A DNA stretch of 64,000 nucleotides from assembly GCF_017348915.1 (NCBI RefSeq), contig NZ_CP071383.1:2852001-2916000 (forward strand), written 5' to 3'. Shown piece by piece: positions 52,598 through 62,338 of this stretch. The position numbers and the translations under genes were made by a program. Every line of letters begins with the position of its first letter. The stretch's first letter is position 1. The stretch is from Leclercia pneumoniae. Its GTDB lineage: Bacteria > Pseudomonadota > Gammaproteobacteria > Enterobacterales > Enterobacteriaceae. A model generated the notes under the pieces. That model was not told where the DNA came from. It made no database searches and saw only the letters and a list, made by a program, of their open reading frames with translations.

Positions 52598-53779
52598 ATG
52601 CATACGACTCCCGCTGCCGCCAGGCAAAAATCGTTTGATTTGACGTCATCGGCGTTTTTGATTGTGGCCTTCCTCACCGGTATTGCCGGTGCACTGCAAA
52701 CCCCTACGCTGAGCCTGTTCCTGACCACGGAAGTGCATGCCCGTCCGGCGATGGTTGGCTTCTTTTTTACCGGCAGCGCTATCATCGGCATTTTTGTTAG
52801 CCAGTTTCTGGCGGGCCGCTCAGACAAAAAGGGCGATCGCAAAAGCTTGATCGTCTTCTGTTGTCTGCTGGGCGTGTTCGCCTGCCTGCTATTTGCCTGG
52901 AACCGTAACTACTTCATTTTGTTGTTCGTTGGCGTCTTTTTGGGGAGTTTTGGCTCTACGGCTAACCCGCAGATGTTTGCCCTCGCCCGCGAACATGCGG
53001 ATCGCACCGGGCGTGAAGCGGTGATGTTCAGTTCAATATTGCGTGCCCAGGTTTCGCTGGCCTGGGTGATAGGTCCGCCGCTGGCTTACGCCCTGGCGAT
53101 GGGTTTTGGCTTTACGGTGATGTATCTCAGCGCCGCAGCGGCGTACATCATTTGCGGCCTGATGGTATGGTTCTTTTTACCCTCTATGCGTAAAGAGCCG
53201 AAGCTGGCGACCGGTACGCTGGAAGCCCCGCGTCGTAACCGCCGCGACGCCCTGCTGCTGTTTATTATCTGCACATTGATGTGGGGTACTAACAGTCTGT
53301 ACATCATCAATATGCCGCTGTTTATTATTAATGAACTGCATCTGTCGGAAAAACTGGCGGGCATCATGATGGGCGCGGCGGCGGGGCTGGAAATCCCGAC
53401 CATGCTGATTGCCGGCTATTACGCCAGGCGCTTCGGCAAACGCTTTCTGATGCGTATTGCCGCCGTAGCAGGGCTGCTGTTCTATGTCGGGATGCTGACC
53501 GCCAGCTCACCGGCATTGTTGCTGGGTTTACAACTGCTCAATGCGATTTATATCGGCATTCTGGCGGGGATCGGCATGCTCTATTTTCAGGATTTAATGC
53601 CCGGTCAGGCGGGAGCAGCCACCACGCTTTATACCAATACGACGCGCGTGGGCTGGATTATCGCGGGCTCGATGGCCGGTGTGGTGGCCGAGATCTGGAG
53701 CTATCACGCGGTCTTCTGGATAGCGCTGGCGATGTGCGTAATCACCTGCGTTTGCCTGACGCGCATAAAAGACATTTAA
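52598..53779 (+). CDS. setB: SetB, MFS sugar efflux transporter
   Basis: A 393-aa protein, same length as E. coli SetB, with twelve helices. Typical SET-family parts are [33 protein letters not shown] (MFS loop A motif) and [20 protein letters not shown]. SetB exports lactose and glucose-type sugars in vitro and has been tied to chromosome segregation through MreB. Its stop overlaps the stop of convergent yeiW by three to four bases. Confidence 0.95.
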   Translation: MHTTPAAARQKSFDLTSSAFLIVAFLTGIAGALQTPTLSLFLTTEVHARPAMVGFFFTGSAIIGIFVSQFLAGRSDKKGDRKSLIVFCCLLGVFACLLFAWNRNYFILLFVGVFLGSFGSTANPQMFALAREHADRTGREAVMFSSILRAQVSLAWVIGPPLAYALAMGFGFTVMYLSAAAAYIICGLMVWFFLPSMRKEPKLATGTLEAPRRNRRDALLLFIICTLMWGTNSLYIINMPLFIINELHLSEKLAGIMMGAAAGLEIPTMLIAGYYARRFGKRFLMRIAAVAGLLFYVGMLTASSPALLLGLQLLNAIYIGILAGIGMLYFQDLMPGQAGAATTLYTNTTRVGWIIAGSMAGVVAEIWSYHAVFWIALAMCVITCVCLTRIKDI

Positions 53780-54030
53780 GGCGCGGTCAGCGCCTCCAGC
53801 TCCAGCAGCCAGGTCATCGCCTGCTGGCGCGAACTGCCGCACATATCGGCTGCGGGCTGCAGGCCGGCGCAGACTTTTGGGCGTAGCGGTGAGCCAAAAA
53901 TCTTACAGCGCTGCTGCGCATCCAGCTGTACGCACGGTGTATTCGCCGGCTTGCCGTTGGGCATGCCGGGAATCGGGCTGGTAATGGAGGGTGCAGTACA
54001 GCACGCTCCACAGTCTGGACGGCATTCCAT
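53776..54030 (-). CDS. yeiW: YeiW, YkgJ-type cysteine-cluster protein
   Basis: An 84-aa protein, same length as E. coli YeiW from ATG 54030 ([16 protein letters not shown]). Cysteines in DCGACC, NTPCVQL, RCKIF, KVCAGL and DMCG form the YkgJ/UPF0153 cluster-binding pattern, expected to hold zinc or an iron-sulfur group. The function is unknown. In-frame sequence upstream of the ATG is not conserved. Confidence 0.92.
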   Translation of the reverse strand: MECRPDCGACCTAPSITSPIPGMPNGKPANTPCVQLDAQQRCKIFGSPLRPKVCAGLQPAADMCGSSRQQAMTWLLELEALTAP

Positions 54031-54194
54031 AAAGGCTCTCTTACCCTGACGAGAACCCGCAGAGCGGGCGTGGCGCGCACAGTAACACCTTTTATGTATT
54101 GATAGCAAAACCCACGAATTCCTCTTGCCTGAAAGCCCGCGCGCGAGTACTTTGACGCGATATTTTTGACCTCCCCGTTAACAGGATTACTGCA

Positions 54195-54767
54195 ATGCCA
54201 AGAGCGAACGAAATTAAAAAAGGTATGGTGCTGAACTACAACAGCAAGCTGCTGATTGTGAAGGATATTGATATCCAGGCACCGAGCGCCCGTGGCGCAG
54301 CGACGCTGTATAAAATGCGTTTCTCCGATGTCCGCACCGGTCTTAAAGTGGAAGAGCGCTTTAAAGGCGACGATATCGTCGATACCGTGACCCTGACCCG
54401 CCGCTTCGTTGACTTCTCTTATATTGATGGCAACGAATACGTGTTTATGGATAAAGAAGATTACACCCCGTATATCTTCACCAAAGATCAGATCGCAGAC
54501 GAGCTGCAGTTTATGCCTGAAGGCGGCATGCCGGATATGCAGGTACTGACCTGGGACGGCCAGCTGCTGGCGCTTGAGCTACCGCAGACCGTTGATCTGG
54601 AAATCGTTGAGACCGCACCGGGCATCAAAGGGGCTTCAGCCAGCGCCCGTAACAAACCGGCGACGCTGACCACCGGCCTGGTAGTGCAGGTTCCGGAGTA
54701 CCTCTCCGCTGGTGAGAAGATCCGTATCCATATCGAAGAAAAACGTTATATGGGTCGTGCAGACTAA
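54195..54767 (+). CDS. efpL: EfpL (YeiP), elongation factor P-like protein
   Basis: A 190-aa three-domain EF-P paralogue, same length as E. coli YeiP. The KOW-like N-domain starts [20 protein letters not shown]. The tip of loop I reads [11 protein letters not shown], with Arg33 where EF-P has its modified Lys, so no beta-lysylation is expected. OB domains follow and the end is [14 protein letters not shown]. EfpL relieves ribosome stalling at proline and some other motifs. It is followed by a clear terminator. Confidence 0.96.
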   Translation: MPRANEIKKGMVLNYNSKLLIVKDIDIQAPSARGAATLYKMRFSDVRTGLKVEERFKGDDIVDTVTLTRRFVDFSYIDGNEYVFMDKEDYTPYIFTKDQIADELQFMPEGGMPDMQVLTWDGQLLALELPQTVDLEIVETAPGIKGASASARNKPATLTTGLVVQVPEYLSAGEKIRIHIEEKRYMGRAD

Positions 54768-54773
54768 GACAAA

Positions 54774-54802
54774 AAACCCGGCTTTCGCCGGGTTTCTTTT
54801 TT
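54774..54802. terminator. Terminator between efpL and uxuA
   Basis: AAACCCGGC TTTC GCCGGGTTT forms a perfect 9-bp stem with T-rich sequence after it on the plus strand and six A before it, so it serves both convergent genes. Confidence 0.9.
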
Positions 54803-55991
54803 ACAGCAGTTCGGGATATTTGGTCATTTTTAGCGCCAATTCCACGCCACGCACTTCCGCCATCCCCTTCAGTCGCCCAATCGCCGAATAGCCAGGATTG
54901 GTTTTCTTACGCAGGTCATCCAGCATTTGATGGCCGTGATCGGGACGGAATGGAATCGGTCGCACATCGCCCGCTTTCTTGCGGCGTTGCTCTTCGCTGA
55001 GGATAGCGTCCACCACCGCCACCATATTCACGTCACCGCCCAGATGCGCGGCTTCGTGGAAGGTTTTTGGATTCTCTTCCCGGCAGGTAGCGCGCAGGTG
55101 AGTAAAGTGAATACGGTCACCAAAGGTTTCGATCATCCGCACCAGATCGTTATCGGCACGCACGCCGTAGGAGCCGGTACACATGGTGAAGCCATTGTTG
55201 ATGCTGTCGACGGTCTCTTTCAGCCACTGCATATCTTCAATGGTAGAGACAATACGCGGCAGACCGAGAATTGGACGCGGTGGATCGTCCGGATGCACTG
55301 CCAGACGCACACCCGCTTCTTCTGCCACCGGGACGATAGCGCGCAGGAAGTGGGCCATGTTTTCCCGCAGCTGTGCTTTATCGATATTGCCATACTCCGC
55401 CAGACGCGTGCGGAACTGGTCGAGGGTATAGCCCTCTTCAGCGCCCGGCAGGCCGGCAATAATATTGCGGGTCAATTTTTCAATTTCTGCCGCGCTGGCC
55501 GCATTAAACCATGTCTGGGCTTGTTGCTGCTCTTCAGGGCTGTAATCGGCTGCGGCGCCTTCACGCTTCAGAATATGCAGCTCAAATGCGGCGAAGGCGA
55601 TCTGATCAAAGCGCAGTGCTTTGGAGCCATCCGGCAATTCGTATTCCAGATCGGTGCGCGTCCAGTCGAGGATAGGCATAAAGTTGTAGCAGACCGTATC
55701 AATACCGCAGGCCGCCAGATTACGAATGCTCTGCTGGTAGTTGGCAATCCAGGTCGCGCACTGCCCGGAATGAGTTTTGATCTCTTCGTGCACCGGAATG
55801 CTTTCCACGACCGACCAGGTGAGCCCTTTTTCGGCCAGCAGCTTCTGGCGCTGTTTAATCTCTTCTACCGGCCATACCTCACCGTTAGGAATATGATGCA
55901 GCGCGGTCACCACGCCGGTCGCGCCTGCCTGGCGCACGTCATCAAGAGAAACCGGATCGTTCGGGCCATACCAACGCCAGGTTTGTTCCAT
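54801..55991 (-). CDS. uxuA: UxuA, mannonate dehydratase
   Basis: A 396-aa enzyme (E. coli UxuA 394) beginning [20 protein letters not shown]. Conserved parts include [53 protein letters not shown] and [11 protein letters not shown], which hold the metal-binding His, Asp and Cys residues. It dehydrates D-mannonate to 2-keto-3-deoxygluconate. In K-12 uxuA is in uxuAB near gntP; here it faces yeiQ, a mannonate-oxidoreductase relative, across 206 bases. Confidence 0.95.
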   Translation of the reverse strand: MEQTWRWYGPNDPVSLDDVRQAGATGVVTALHHIPNGEVWPVEEIKQRQKLLAEKGLTWSVVESIPVHEEIKTHSGQCATWIANYQQSIRNLAACGIDTVCYNFMPILDWTRTDLEYELPDGSKALRFDQIAFAAFELHILKREGAAADYSPEEQQQAQTWFNAASAAEIEKLTRNIIAGLPGAEEGYTLDQFRTRLAEYGNIDKAQLRENMAHFLRAIVPVAEEAGVRLAVHPDDPPRPILGLPRIVSTIEDMQWLKETVDSINNGFTMCTGSYGVRADNDLVRMIETFGDRIHFTHLRATCREENPKTFHEAAHLGGDVNMVAVVDAILSEEQRRKKAGDVRPIPFRPDHGHQMLDDLRKKTNPGYSAIGRLKGMAEVRGVELALKMTKYPELL

Positions 55992-56009
55992 CGCTTCATC
56001 CTCGCAAAG

Positions 56010-56021
56010 TTGTTATACCAA
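56010..56021. promoter_or_regulatory. Candidate UxuR/ExuR operator between uxuA and yeiQ
   Basis: TTGTTATACCAA, one base away from the palindrome TTGGTATACCAA typical of ExuR/UxuR operators, lies 19 bases upstream of the uxuA start. A weak CRP-like ATTGA-N6-TCACA is further into the same divergent region at about 56089-56104. Called by eye. Confidence 0.5.
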
Positions 56022-56197
56022 TATAATGTGACGCAATGACGACTACCATACATGTCTAACGCGCCGGGTCAACGCGCCTCGCCTCATTGATTGATCAAAC
56101 TCACAGTTCCCGCATATTTACGGCTCACCAATTTAAATTGCTGTCATATAACTTTAGACTGACATTGTTAATTAACGGTTAATCAGGTGTGTATTTC

Positions 56198-57670
56198 ATG
56201 AAGACAATTGCCTCTATTACGCTGCCCGCTAACGTTAAGCAGCCCCAGTACGATCGTCAGCAACTGCGCTCCCGCATCGTCCATTTTGGATTTGGTGCTT
56301 TTCATCGCGCGCATCAGGCGCTGTTAACCGATCGCGTGCTGAATTCCGAGGGCGGCGACTGGGGTATCTGTGAGATTAGCCTGTTTAGCGGCGATAAGCT
56401 GATGAGCCAGCTGCGCGCGCAGGATCACCTGTTTACCGTGCTGGAAAAAGGGGCGGACGGGAATCAACCCATCATCGTCGGCGCGGTGCATGAGTGCCTG
56501 AACGCGAAGCTTGATTCGCTGGCCGCCATTATTGAGAAGTTCTGTGAACCGCAGGTGGCGATAGTCTCTCTGACCATTACGGAAAAGGGTTACTGCATTG
56601 ATCCTGCCACCGGCAAACTGGATGTGCAGAACGAACGTATTCTTCACGATCTGGAAAATCCCACTGAGCCACACTCGGCGCCGGGTATTCTGGTCGAAGC
56701 GTTACACCGTCGTCGCGAACGCGGCCTGACGCCCTTCAGCGTACTCTCCTGCGATAACATCCCCGATAACGGTCATGTAGTGAAAAATGCGGTGCTGGGC
56801 ATGGCGCAGAAACGCTCGCCGGAACTGGCTGAGTGGATTGCGGAACATGTTAGCTTCCCGGGGACGATGGTGGATCGCATTGTTCCTGCAGCGACCGACG
56901 CCTCCCTTGCGGAAATTGCTGACGTGCTGGGTGTGGATGATCCCTGCGCCATCAGCTGTGAGCCCTTTATCCAGTGGGTGGTTGAAGATAATTTTGTGGC
57001 CGGTCGCCCGGCGTGGGAAGCCGCGGGCGTTCAGCTTGTGCAGGATGTGTTGCCCTGGGAGCAGATGAAGCTGCGAATGCTTAATGGCAGCCACTCTTTC
57101 CTCGCCTGGCTGGGTTATCTCAGCGGGTTTGCCCATATCAGCGACTGCATGCAGGACGAGGCTTTGCGCAAGGCTGCCCGTCAGCTGATGCTGACCGAAC
57201 AAGCCCCTACCCTGCGCATTACCGGTGTGGATCTGGATGCGTATGCCGACAGTCTGATCGACCGTTTTACTAACCCGGCCCTGCAGCACCGTACATGGCA
57301 GATTGCGATGGATGGCAGCCAGAAGCTGCCCCAGCGCATGCTGGAAGGGATCCGCGTGCACCTGCAGCGCGGCACGCCGTGGCCACTGCTGGCGCTTGGC
57401 GTAGCGGGCTGGATGCGTTACGTCAGCGGCGTGGATGATGCGGGTCAGGCCATCGACGTACGCGATCCCCTGAGCGACAAAATCCGCGCTATCGTCGACA
57501 GCAGTACCGAGCAGACGCGCGTGCAGGCGCTGCTTGGCCTGAGCGAAATTTTTGGCGAGGATCTGCCGCAGGATGCCGGGTTTGTTGACGCCGTCAGCAA
57601 CGCTTACCAGCGTATTCAGCACACCGGCGCCCGCCAGGCGATCATTGATACGCTAAACCTTTCCCAATAA
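56198..57670 (+). CDS. yeiQ: YeiQ, mannonate/fructuronate oxidoreductase-like dehydrogenase
   Basis: A 490-aa polyol dehydrogenase of the mannitol dehydrogenase family (E. coli YeiQ 488) from ATG 56198; a GTG three codons earlier is less likely. The NAD-binding N-terminus reads RIVHFGFGAFHRAHQALLTD. Catalytic-domain landmarks are SCDNIPDNGHVVKNAVLG, FPGTMVDRIVPAAT and LRMLNGSHSFLAWLGY, with the active Lys-Asn region. UxuB of this family reduces D-fructuronate to mannonate. Divergence from uxuA suggests the same role here. Confidence 0.92.
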   Translation: MKTIASITLPANVKQPQYDRQQLRSRIVHFGFGAFHRAHQALLTDRVLNSEGGDWGICEISLFSGDKLMSQLRAQDHLFTVLEKGADGNQPIIVGAVHECLNAKLDSLAAIIEKFCEPQVAIVSLTITEKGYCIDPATGKLDVQNERILHDLENPTEPHSAPGILVEALHRRRERGLTPFSVLSCDNIPDNGHVVKNAVLGMAQKRSPELAEWIAEHVSFPGTMVDRIVPAATDASLAEIADVLGVDDPCAISCEPFIQWVVEDNFVAGRPAWEAAGVQLVQDVLPWEQMKLRMLNGSHSFLAWLGYLSGFAHISDCMQDEALRKAARQLMLTEQAPTLRITGVDLDAYADSLIDRFTNPALQHRTWQIAMDGSQKLPQRMLEGIRVHLQRGTPWPLLALGVAGWMRYVSGVDDAGQAIDVRDPLSDKIRAIVDSSTEQTRVQALLGLSEIFGEDLPQDAGFVDAVSNAYQRIQHTGARQAIIDTLNLSQ

Positions 57671-57753
57671 TGGCGGTTTACGCGGACGGAATAGGGTTCC
57701 GTTCGCGTGACCTCTTCTCATGACTGTTCTTTTCAGCCAGGATTATTGATAAT

Positions 57754-57768
57754 TGTTATAAGATTACA
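57754..57768 (+). promoter_or_regulatory. Zur-box-like sequence before yeiR
   Basis: TGTTATAAGATTACA agrees with the enterobacterial Zur core TGTTATANTATAACA at 12 of 14 positions, with the left half perfect. It ends 21 bases before the yeiR start. YeiR belongs to a zinc-metallochaperone GTPase family, so the match makes functional sense, but it is by eye. Confidence 0.5.
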
Positions 57769-57789
57769 GTTATCACTCCTGGAGCACAT

Positions 57790-58776
57790 GTGACCAAGAC
57801 TAACCTGATCACCGGTTTTCTCGGCAGCGGCAAAACCACCTCAATTTTGCATCTGCTGGCCAATAAAGATCCTGCCGAAAAATGGGCCGTACTGGTCAAT
57901 GAATTTGGCGAAGTGGGTATCGATGGCGCGCTGCTGGCCGACAGCGGCGCGATGATCAAAGAGATACCCGGAGGCTGCATGTGTTGTGTTAATGGTCTGC
58001 CGATGCAGGTTGGCCTGAACACGCTTCTGCGACAGGGTAAACCCGACCGCCTGCTCATCGAGCCCACTGGCCTTGGCCATCCTAAGCAGATCCTCGACCT
58101 GCTCACCTCGCCGGTTTATGAACCCTGGATCGATCTGCGTGCGACGTTGTGCGTACTCGACCCGCGTCAGCTGCTGGACGAAAAAGCGGTACAAAATGAC
58201 AACTTCCGCGATCAGCTGGCTTCTGCCGATATTATCATTGCCAACAAAGAAGACCGGGCGACGCAAGAAAGCCGTGAAGCGCTTAAGATTTGGTGGCAAC
58301 ACGTCGGTGGGGAGCGTCAGTTGCAATACGCAACGCAGGGCAATATCGATATCGCCTTGTTAGATCTGCCGCGCCTGAACACGGTGGAACTGCCTGCCAG
58401 CGCGGAACACAACCATTCCCATCGCGATCAGAAAGGGCTTGCCGCCCTGAGCCTGCCCGCCCACCAGCGCTGGCGGCGTAACCTCAATAGCGGCCAGGGC
58501 CATCAGGCGTGCGGATGGATTTTTGACGCTGACACCTGTTTTGACACTATCGGTCTGCTGGAATGGGCGCGACTGGCGCCGGTTGATCGCGTTAAAGGGG
58601 TGATGCGCACGCCAGATGGCCTGGTGCGGATTAATCGCCAGGGGGAAGATTACTTCATCGAAACCCAGGGAGTGGCTCCGCCGGACAGTCGTATAGAGCT
58701 AATTAGTGCGGTAAATACCGACTGGAACGCACTTCAGGCTAGTCTGTTGAAGCTTCGTTTAACTTCCGACAACTAA
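57790..58776 (+). CDS. yeiR: YeiR, COG0523 zinc-binding GTPase
   Basis: A 328-aa G3E GTPase, same length as E. coli YeiR, starting at GTG 57790 with GGAG five bases before it. Walker A is GFLGSGKTT, Glu and the switch region lie in NEFGEVGIDG, the metal-binding CxCC motif is GGCMCCVNG, and the guanine motif is NKED. A His-containing linker (AEHNHSHRDQ) precedes the C-terminal CobW_C domain. Family members act as zinc chaperones under zinc limitation. Confidence 0.95.
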   Translation: MTKTNLITGFLGSGKTTSILHLLANKDPAEKWAVLVNEFGEVGIDGALLADSGAMIKEIPGGCMCCVNGLPMQVGLNTLLRQGKPDRLLIEPTGLGHPKQILDLLTSPVYEPWIDLRATLCVLDPRQLLDEKAVQNDNFRDQLASADIIIANKEDRATQESREALKIWWQHVGGERQLQYATQGNIDIALLDLPRLNTVELPASAEHNHSHRDQKGLAALSLPAHQRWRRNLNSGQGHQACGWIFDADTCFDTIGLLEWARLAPVDRVKGVMRTPDGLVRINRQGEDYFIETQGVAPPDSRIELISAVNTDWNALQASLLKLRLTSDN

Positions 58777-58806
58777 CGTTGCCCGGACTTCTTAGCTTAG
58801 TAAACG

Positions 58807-59526
58807 ATGATGAAAACACGATTCCCCCAGATAATACTGCTTAATGTCGCTGGCCTGGCGCTCTTCTTCTCATGGTACCTGCCGGTTAACCACGGCTTCT
58901 GGTTCCCGCTGGACAGTGGCATCTTCCACTTCTTTAACCATAAGCTGGTGGAGAGTCGTGCCTTCCTGTGGCTGGTCGCCATCACCAATAACCGTGCTTT
59001 TGACGGATGTTCGTTACTGGCGATGGGCTGTCTGCTTCTCTGGTTCTGGCGCCAGGCATCGGCAGAAGGACGTCGGCGCATTATTATTATCGGGCTGGTA
59101 ATGTTATTGATCGCCGTGGTGCTGAATCAACTGGCATCTGCCCTTATTCCGGTGAAACGTTCGAGTCCTACGCTCTGGTTTTCTGATATTTATCGCGTTA
59201 GCGAATTGCTGCATATTTCAACGAAAGACGCCTCGAAAGACAGTTTCCCTGGCGATCACGGGATGATGCTGCTTATTTTTGCGGCAGTAGTATGGCGCTA
59301 TTTCGGTCATAAAGCCTTTATGGTTGCCCTGATTATCTTTATGGTCTTTGCTTTCCCGCGAGTCATGATTGGCGCCCACTGGTTCACCGATATTGCTGTC
59401 GGGTCGCTCTCTGTGGCGCTGATTGGTCTTCCCTGGTGTCTGATGACTCCATTAAGTGATAAATTAATCGCCGTGTTCGATCGTTATTTACCTCATAAAT
59501 TCAACAAAAATAAAACAAATAACTAA
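58807..59526 (+). CDS. lpxT: LpxT, lipid A 1-diphosphate synthase
   Basis: A 239-aa inner-membrane PAP2-family enzyme (E. coli 237) with six helices. The phosphatase-superfamily motifs are VKRSSPT, SFPGDHGMMLL and RVMIGAHWFTD. It moves phosphate from undecaprenyl pyrophosphate to lipid A position 1 on the periplasmic side. It follows yeiR by 30 bases, and a perfect inverted repeat lies after its stop. Confidence 0.95.
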   Translation: MMKTRFPQIILLNVAGLALFFSWYLPVNHGFWFPLDSGIFHFFNHKLVESRAFLWLVAITNNRAFDGCSLLAMGCLLLWFWRQASAEGRRRIIIIGLVMLLIAVVLNQLASALIPVKRSSPTLWFSDIYRVSELLHISTKDASKDSFPGDHGMMLLIFAAVVWRYFGHKAFMVALIIFMVFAFPRVMIGAHWFTDIAVGSLSVALIGLPWCLMTPLSDKLIAVFDRYLPHKFNKNKTNN

Positions 59527-59543
59527 CCGAAATTATTAAGCGC

Positions 59544-59571
59544 CGTCAGGGATCGTTATCGATCCCTGACG
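59544..59571 (+). terminator. Hairpin after lpxT
   Basis: A perfect 12-bp stem with a TTAT loop (CGTCAGGGATCG / CGATCCCTGACG), followed only by ATTTAA. It is a likely 3' end of the lpxT message, though the T-run is short. Confidence 0.65.
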
Positions 59572-59937
59572 ATTTAACGGCTGCTTAATTTACATTATGT
59601 CATCATGCTGTAACATTAATCGGCTTACAAATGAATCAGTTGTGTGATTTTTAGCCTGATTTCTCCCCTCATTTCCCTTTCCCATCAGCCTGATTTGGCT
59701 ATCACAAATACTTATAAAAAATTGGCTTTTTTTACTCGCAATGGGTTCGGCAATCGGTTACTCTCAGACTCGTTTTACCCAGCACCGTAATTATTTCTAA
59801 TGCAGAAAAATTTGTGCGATTCGCCACAGATTTGACCATAAAGAATTGTCTCAAAGTGCGCAGGTAATTAGTCTCGTCACGTTTGGCATTTTTATAACGA
59901 TATTGATCGTTAAGGACTTCAAGGGAAAATAAACAAA
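59572..59937 (+). other. Long upstream region of mepS
   Basis: About 365 AT-rich bases with no coding potential on either strand. It must hold the mepS promoter, but several weak -10-like sequences prevent a single call. A long untranslated leader is possible. Confidence 0.5.
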
Positions 59938-60507
59938 ATGGTCAAATCTCAACCGATTTTGAGATATATCTTGCGGGGGATCCCGGCGATTGCAGTTGCG
60001 GTTCTGCTTTCTGCTTGTAGCACAACGAATACCGCGAAGAATATGCATCCTGAGACGCGTGTTGTGGGGTCAGAAGACGCCTCTTCACTGCAAGCCTCTC
60101 AGGATGAATTTGAAACAATGGTACGTAATCTGGATGTGAAATCCCGACTTATGGACCAGTATGCCAGCTGGAAAGGCGTTCGTTACCGCCTGGGTGGCAG
60201 CACTAAAAAAGGTATTGATTGTTCCGGTTTCGTACAGCGTACTTTCCGTGAGCAGTTTGGTTTAGAACTTCCGCGTTCAACCTATGAACAGCAGGAGATG
60301 GGCAAGTCGATTTCGCGTACCAGCTTACGCACCGGCGATTTAGTCCTGTTCCGCGCAGGTTCGACCGGCCGACACGTCGGCATCTATATCGGTAATGATC
60401 AGTTCGTCCACGCATCCACCAGCAACGGTGTGATGATCTCCAGTATGAACGAGCCTTACTGGAAGAAGCGCTACAATGAAGCGCGCCGTGTACTGACGCG
60501 GAGTTAA
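59938..60507 (+). CDS. mepS: MepS (Spr), murein DD-endopeptidase lipoprotein
   Basis: A 189-aa NlpC/P60 lipoprotein (E. coli 188). The lipobox LLSAC puts the lipidated Cys at 27. The catalytic triad is Cys95 ([12 protein letters not shown]), His146 ([10 protein letters not shown]) and His158 (FVHASTSNG). It cleaves D-Ala-mDAP crosslinks to allow murein expansion. In E. coli it is degraded by Prc/NlpI. Confidence 0.97.
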   Translation: MVKSQPILRYILRGIPAIAVAVLLSACSTTNTAKNMHPETRVVGSEDASSLQASQDEFETMVRNLDVKSRLMDQYASWKGVRYRLGGSTKKGIDCSGFVQRTFREQFGLELPRSTYEQQEMGKSISRTSLRTGDLVLFRAGSTGRHVGIYIGNDQFVHASTSNGVMISSMNEPYWKKRYNEARRVLTRS

Positions 60508-60551
60508 TCGATGCGTGTTGTCCGTTACCCTTGGCTGACAACACGTTGAAT

Positions 60552-60579
60552 AAAGCACTGCTACGGCGGTGCTTTTTTT
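60552..60579 (+). terminator. Terminator after mepS
   Basis: AAAGCAC and GTGCTTT form a 7-bp stem with a loop of 10 that is partly GC-paired, followed by TTTT. It lies 45 bases beyond the mepS stop. Confidence 0.8.
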
Positions 60580-60704
60580 GTTTCATCGTCAGGCAAGAGA
60601 GCGTAACCTTTCTCTGGCAAAGCCAATCCAGGCTATAGTCGTGTAACTGCATGAATTTAGCCGTCATGAAGACGGGGGCGGCAAATCAGGATCTGATAAC
60701 ATCA

Positions 60705-62261
60705 ATGTTCACCCGCTACTTTTCATCCCGCCGTAAGGTGCTGATCATTAGCCTTCTTACCGGCCTGTTTATCGCCCTGCTCTGCGGCGGTTTGCAATTT
60801 TTTTCCAGTTACCATAAACGCGCGGTAAGGTTCGATAACCTGATTGTCGATCTTCGACTGTATATGGAGAGCTATTTCACCGAGCTGCGTACCTCTGTCG
60901 ACCAGTTGCAACCCATGACTTTGAATAGATGTGAGGATGTGGGTTCAGAGCTGACCTCGCGCGCGGCCTTTAGCCTGAACGTTCGCGCATTTCTGCTGGT
61001 GAAAGACAAAATCGCTTTTTGCTCTTCGGCCACCGGGCCGATGAACACCCCCCTTGCGGATCTGGTTCCCGAAATTGATCTGAAAAAGCCAATCGATATG
61101 GCGCTGGTCCCCGGCACCCCAATGATGCCGAATAAATCCGCCATTGTGCTGTGGTACCGTAACCCGCTGGTAAACGATGGCGGCATTTTTACGTCAATTA
61201 ACCTCAACCTGACCCCTTACCTTTTATATACAGCCCGTCAGGATGAGTTTGCGGCCATTGCGCTGGTGGTAGGAAACACCGCCTTTTCAACCTATGCCGA
61301 TCACCTGCTGCATACCAACGAATTAACTACGCCACCCATACGGTCCACCCGCATTGAAGAGTTGCCGCTGCAAATAAATCTCTACGCCGAAGCCTGGACA
61401 CGAGAAGACTTGCTGTTTGCATTACTGTTCGGCGTGATTTGCGGCATCAGCAGTGCGGTTGTCTGCTACTACCTGTCGATGGCGCGGGCTAACCCAAGAA
61501 AAGAGATCCTGACGGCCATTAAGCAGGATCAGTTTTATGTGGTCTATCAGCCGGTTGTAGATGCCAACGATCTAAAAATGACTGGCGTAGAGGTACTCAT
61601 GCGCTGGCGTCATCCGGGTGCCGGAGAGATCCCGCCTGATGCTTTTATCAACTTTGCTGAAGCACAAAAGTTGATCGTCCCGCTGACGCTGCACCTCTTT
61701 GACCTGATACTGCGCGATGCGCCAATGTTAAAAAAACGGCTACCGCCGGGTGCAAAACTGGGGATCAATATTGCTCCAGGCCACCTGCATGCCGAAAGTT
61801 TTAAAGAAGACATGCGCAAATTTGCCGCCTCGCTACCGCCGAATCACTTCCAGGTCGTGCTTGAAATTACCGAGCGCAATATGCTGCAGCACAGCGAAGC
61901 GGCCCGGCTGTTCGACTGGCTTCATCATGAAGGCTTTGAAGTGGCGATTGATGACTTTGGTACCGGGCATAGCGCGCTCATCTATCTTGAGCGCTTCTCG
62001 ATGGACTATCTCAAAATCGATCGTGGGTTCGTCAACACCATCAGTATGGAAACGGTTACCTCCCCCGTCCTCGACGCGGTCATTACCCTGGCGCGCCGGC
62101 TGAATATGGTCACCGTGGCGGAAGGGGTAGAAACAGTCGAGCAGGCAAAGTGGCTGCGGGAACATGGCGTCAATTTCTTACAAGGATACTGGATTAGTCG
62201 CCCTATGCCGCTGGACGCGCTGCTGACGTGGCAAGAAGATCCCGGGCTCAGTCGTGAATAA
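60705..62261 (+). CDS. pdeN: PdeN (Rtn), c-di-GMP phosphodiesterase
   Basis: A 518-aa protein, exactly the E. coli length from ATG 60705 (MFTRYFSSRRKVLIISLLTG); earlier in-frame starts lack support. Two membrane helices (about 10-30 and 235-260) enclose a periplasmic CSS-motif domain (KIAFCSSATGPM). The cytosolic EAL domain starts at about 270 with EVL in place of EAL and has NIAPGHL, EITERN, IDDFGTGHS, LKIDRGFV and AEGVET, so catalysis looks possible. CSS-EAL enzymes respond to periplasmic redox through their cysteines. Confidence 0.95.
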   Translation: MFTRYFSSRRKVLIISLLTGLFIALLCGGLQFFSSYHKRAVRFDNLIVDLRLYMESYFTELRTSVDQLQPMTLNRCEDVGSELTSRAAFSLNVRAFLLVKDKIAFCSSATGPMNTPLADLVPEIDLKKPIDMALVPGTPMMPNKSAIVLWYRNPLVNDGGIFTSINLNLTPYLLYTARQDEFAAIALVVGNTAFSTYADHLLHTNELTTPPIRSTRIEELPLQINLYAEAWTREDLLFALLFGVICGISSAVVCYYLSMARANPRKEILTAIKQDQFYVVYQPVVDANDLKMTGVEVLMRWRHPGAGEIPPDAFINFAEAQKLIVPLTLHLFDLILRDAPMLKKRLPPGAKLGINIAPGHLHAESFKEDMRKFAASLPPNHFQVVLEITERNMLQHSEAARLFDWLHHEGFEVAIDDFGTGHSALIYLERFSMDYLKIDRGFVNTISMETVTSPVLDAVITLARRLNMVTVAEGVETVEQAKWLREHGVNFLQGYWISRPMPLDALLTWQEDPGLSRE

Positions 62262-62338
62262 TTGCACAACGGTCGCCTCGTCACTTATTATTCAATGATC
62301 ATCGGGTGGCCAGCTAATAATAAGGAATGCGTAGCGGA

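Noticed and set aside
54927-56039. A 370-codon open frame opposite uxuA
   Set aside because: It mirrors uxuA codon structure; uxuA is strongly conserved on the other strand and the frame shows no known motif.
56702-57622. A 306-codon open frame opposite yeiQ
   Set aside because: It is antisense to a well-conserved dehydrogenase and has reverse-complement codon bias with no domain.
60651-60704. A longer pdeN start at ATG 60651
   Set aside because: The shorter start at 60705 gives exactly the E. coli length, and its N-terminus aligns with the E. coli protein; the upstream residues do not.
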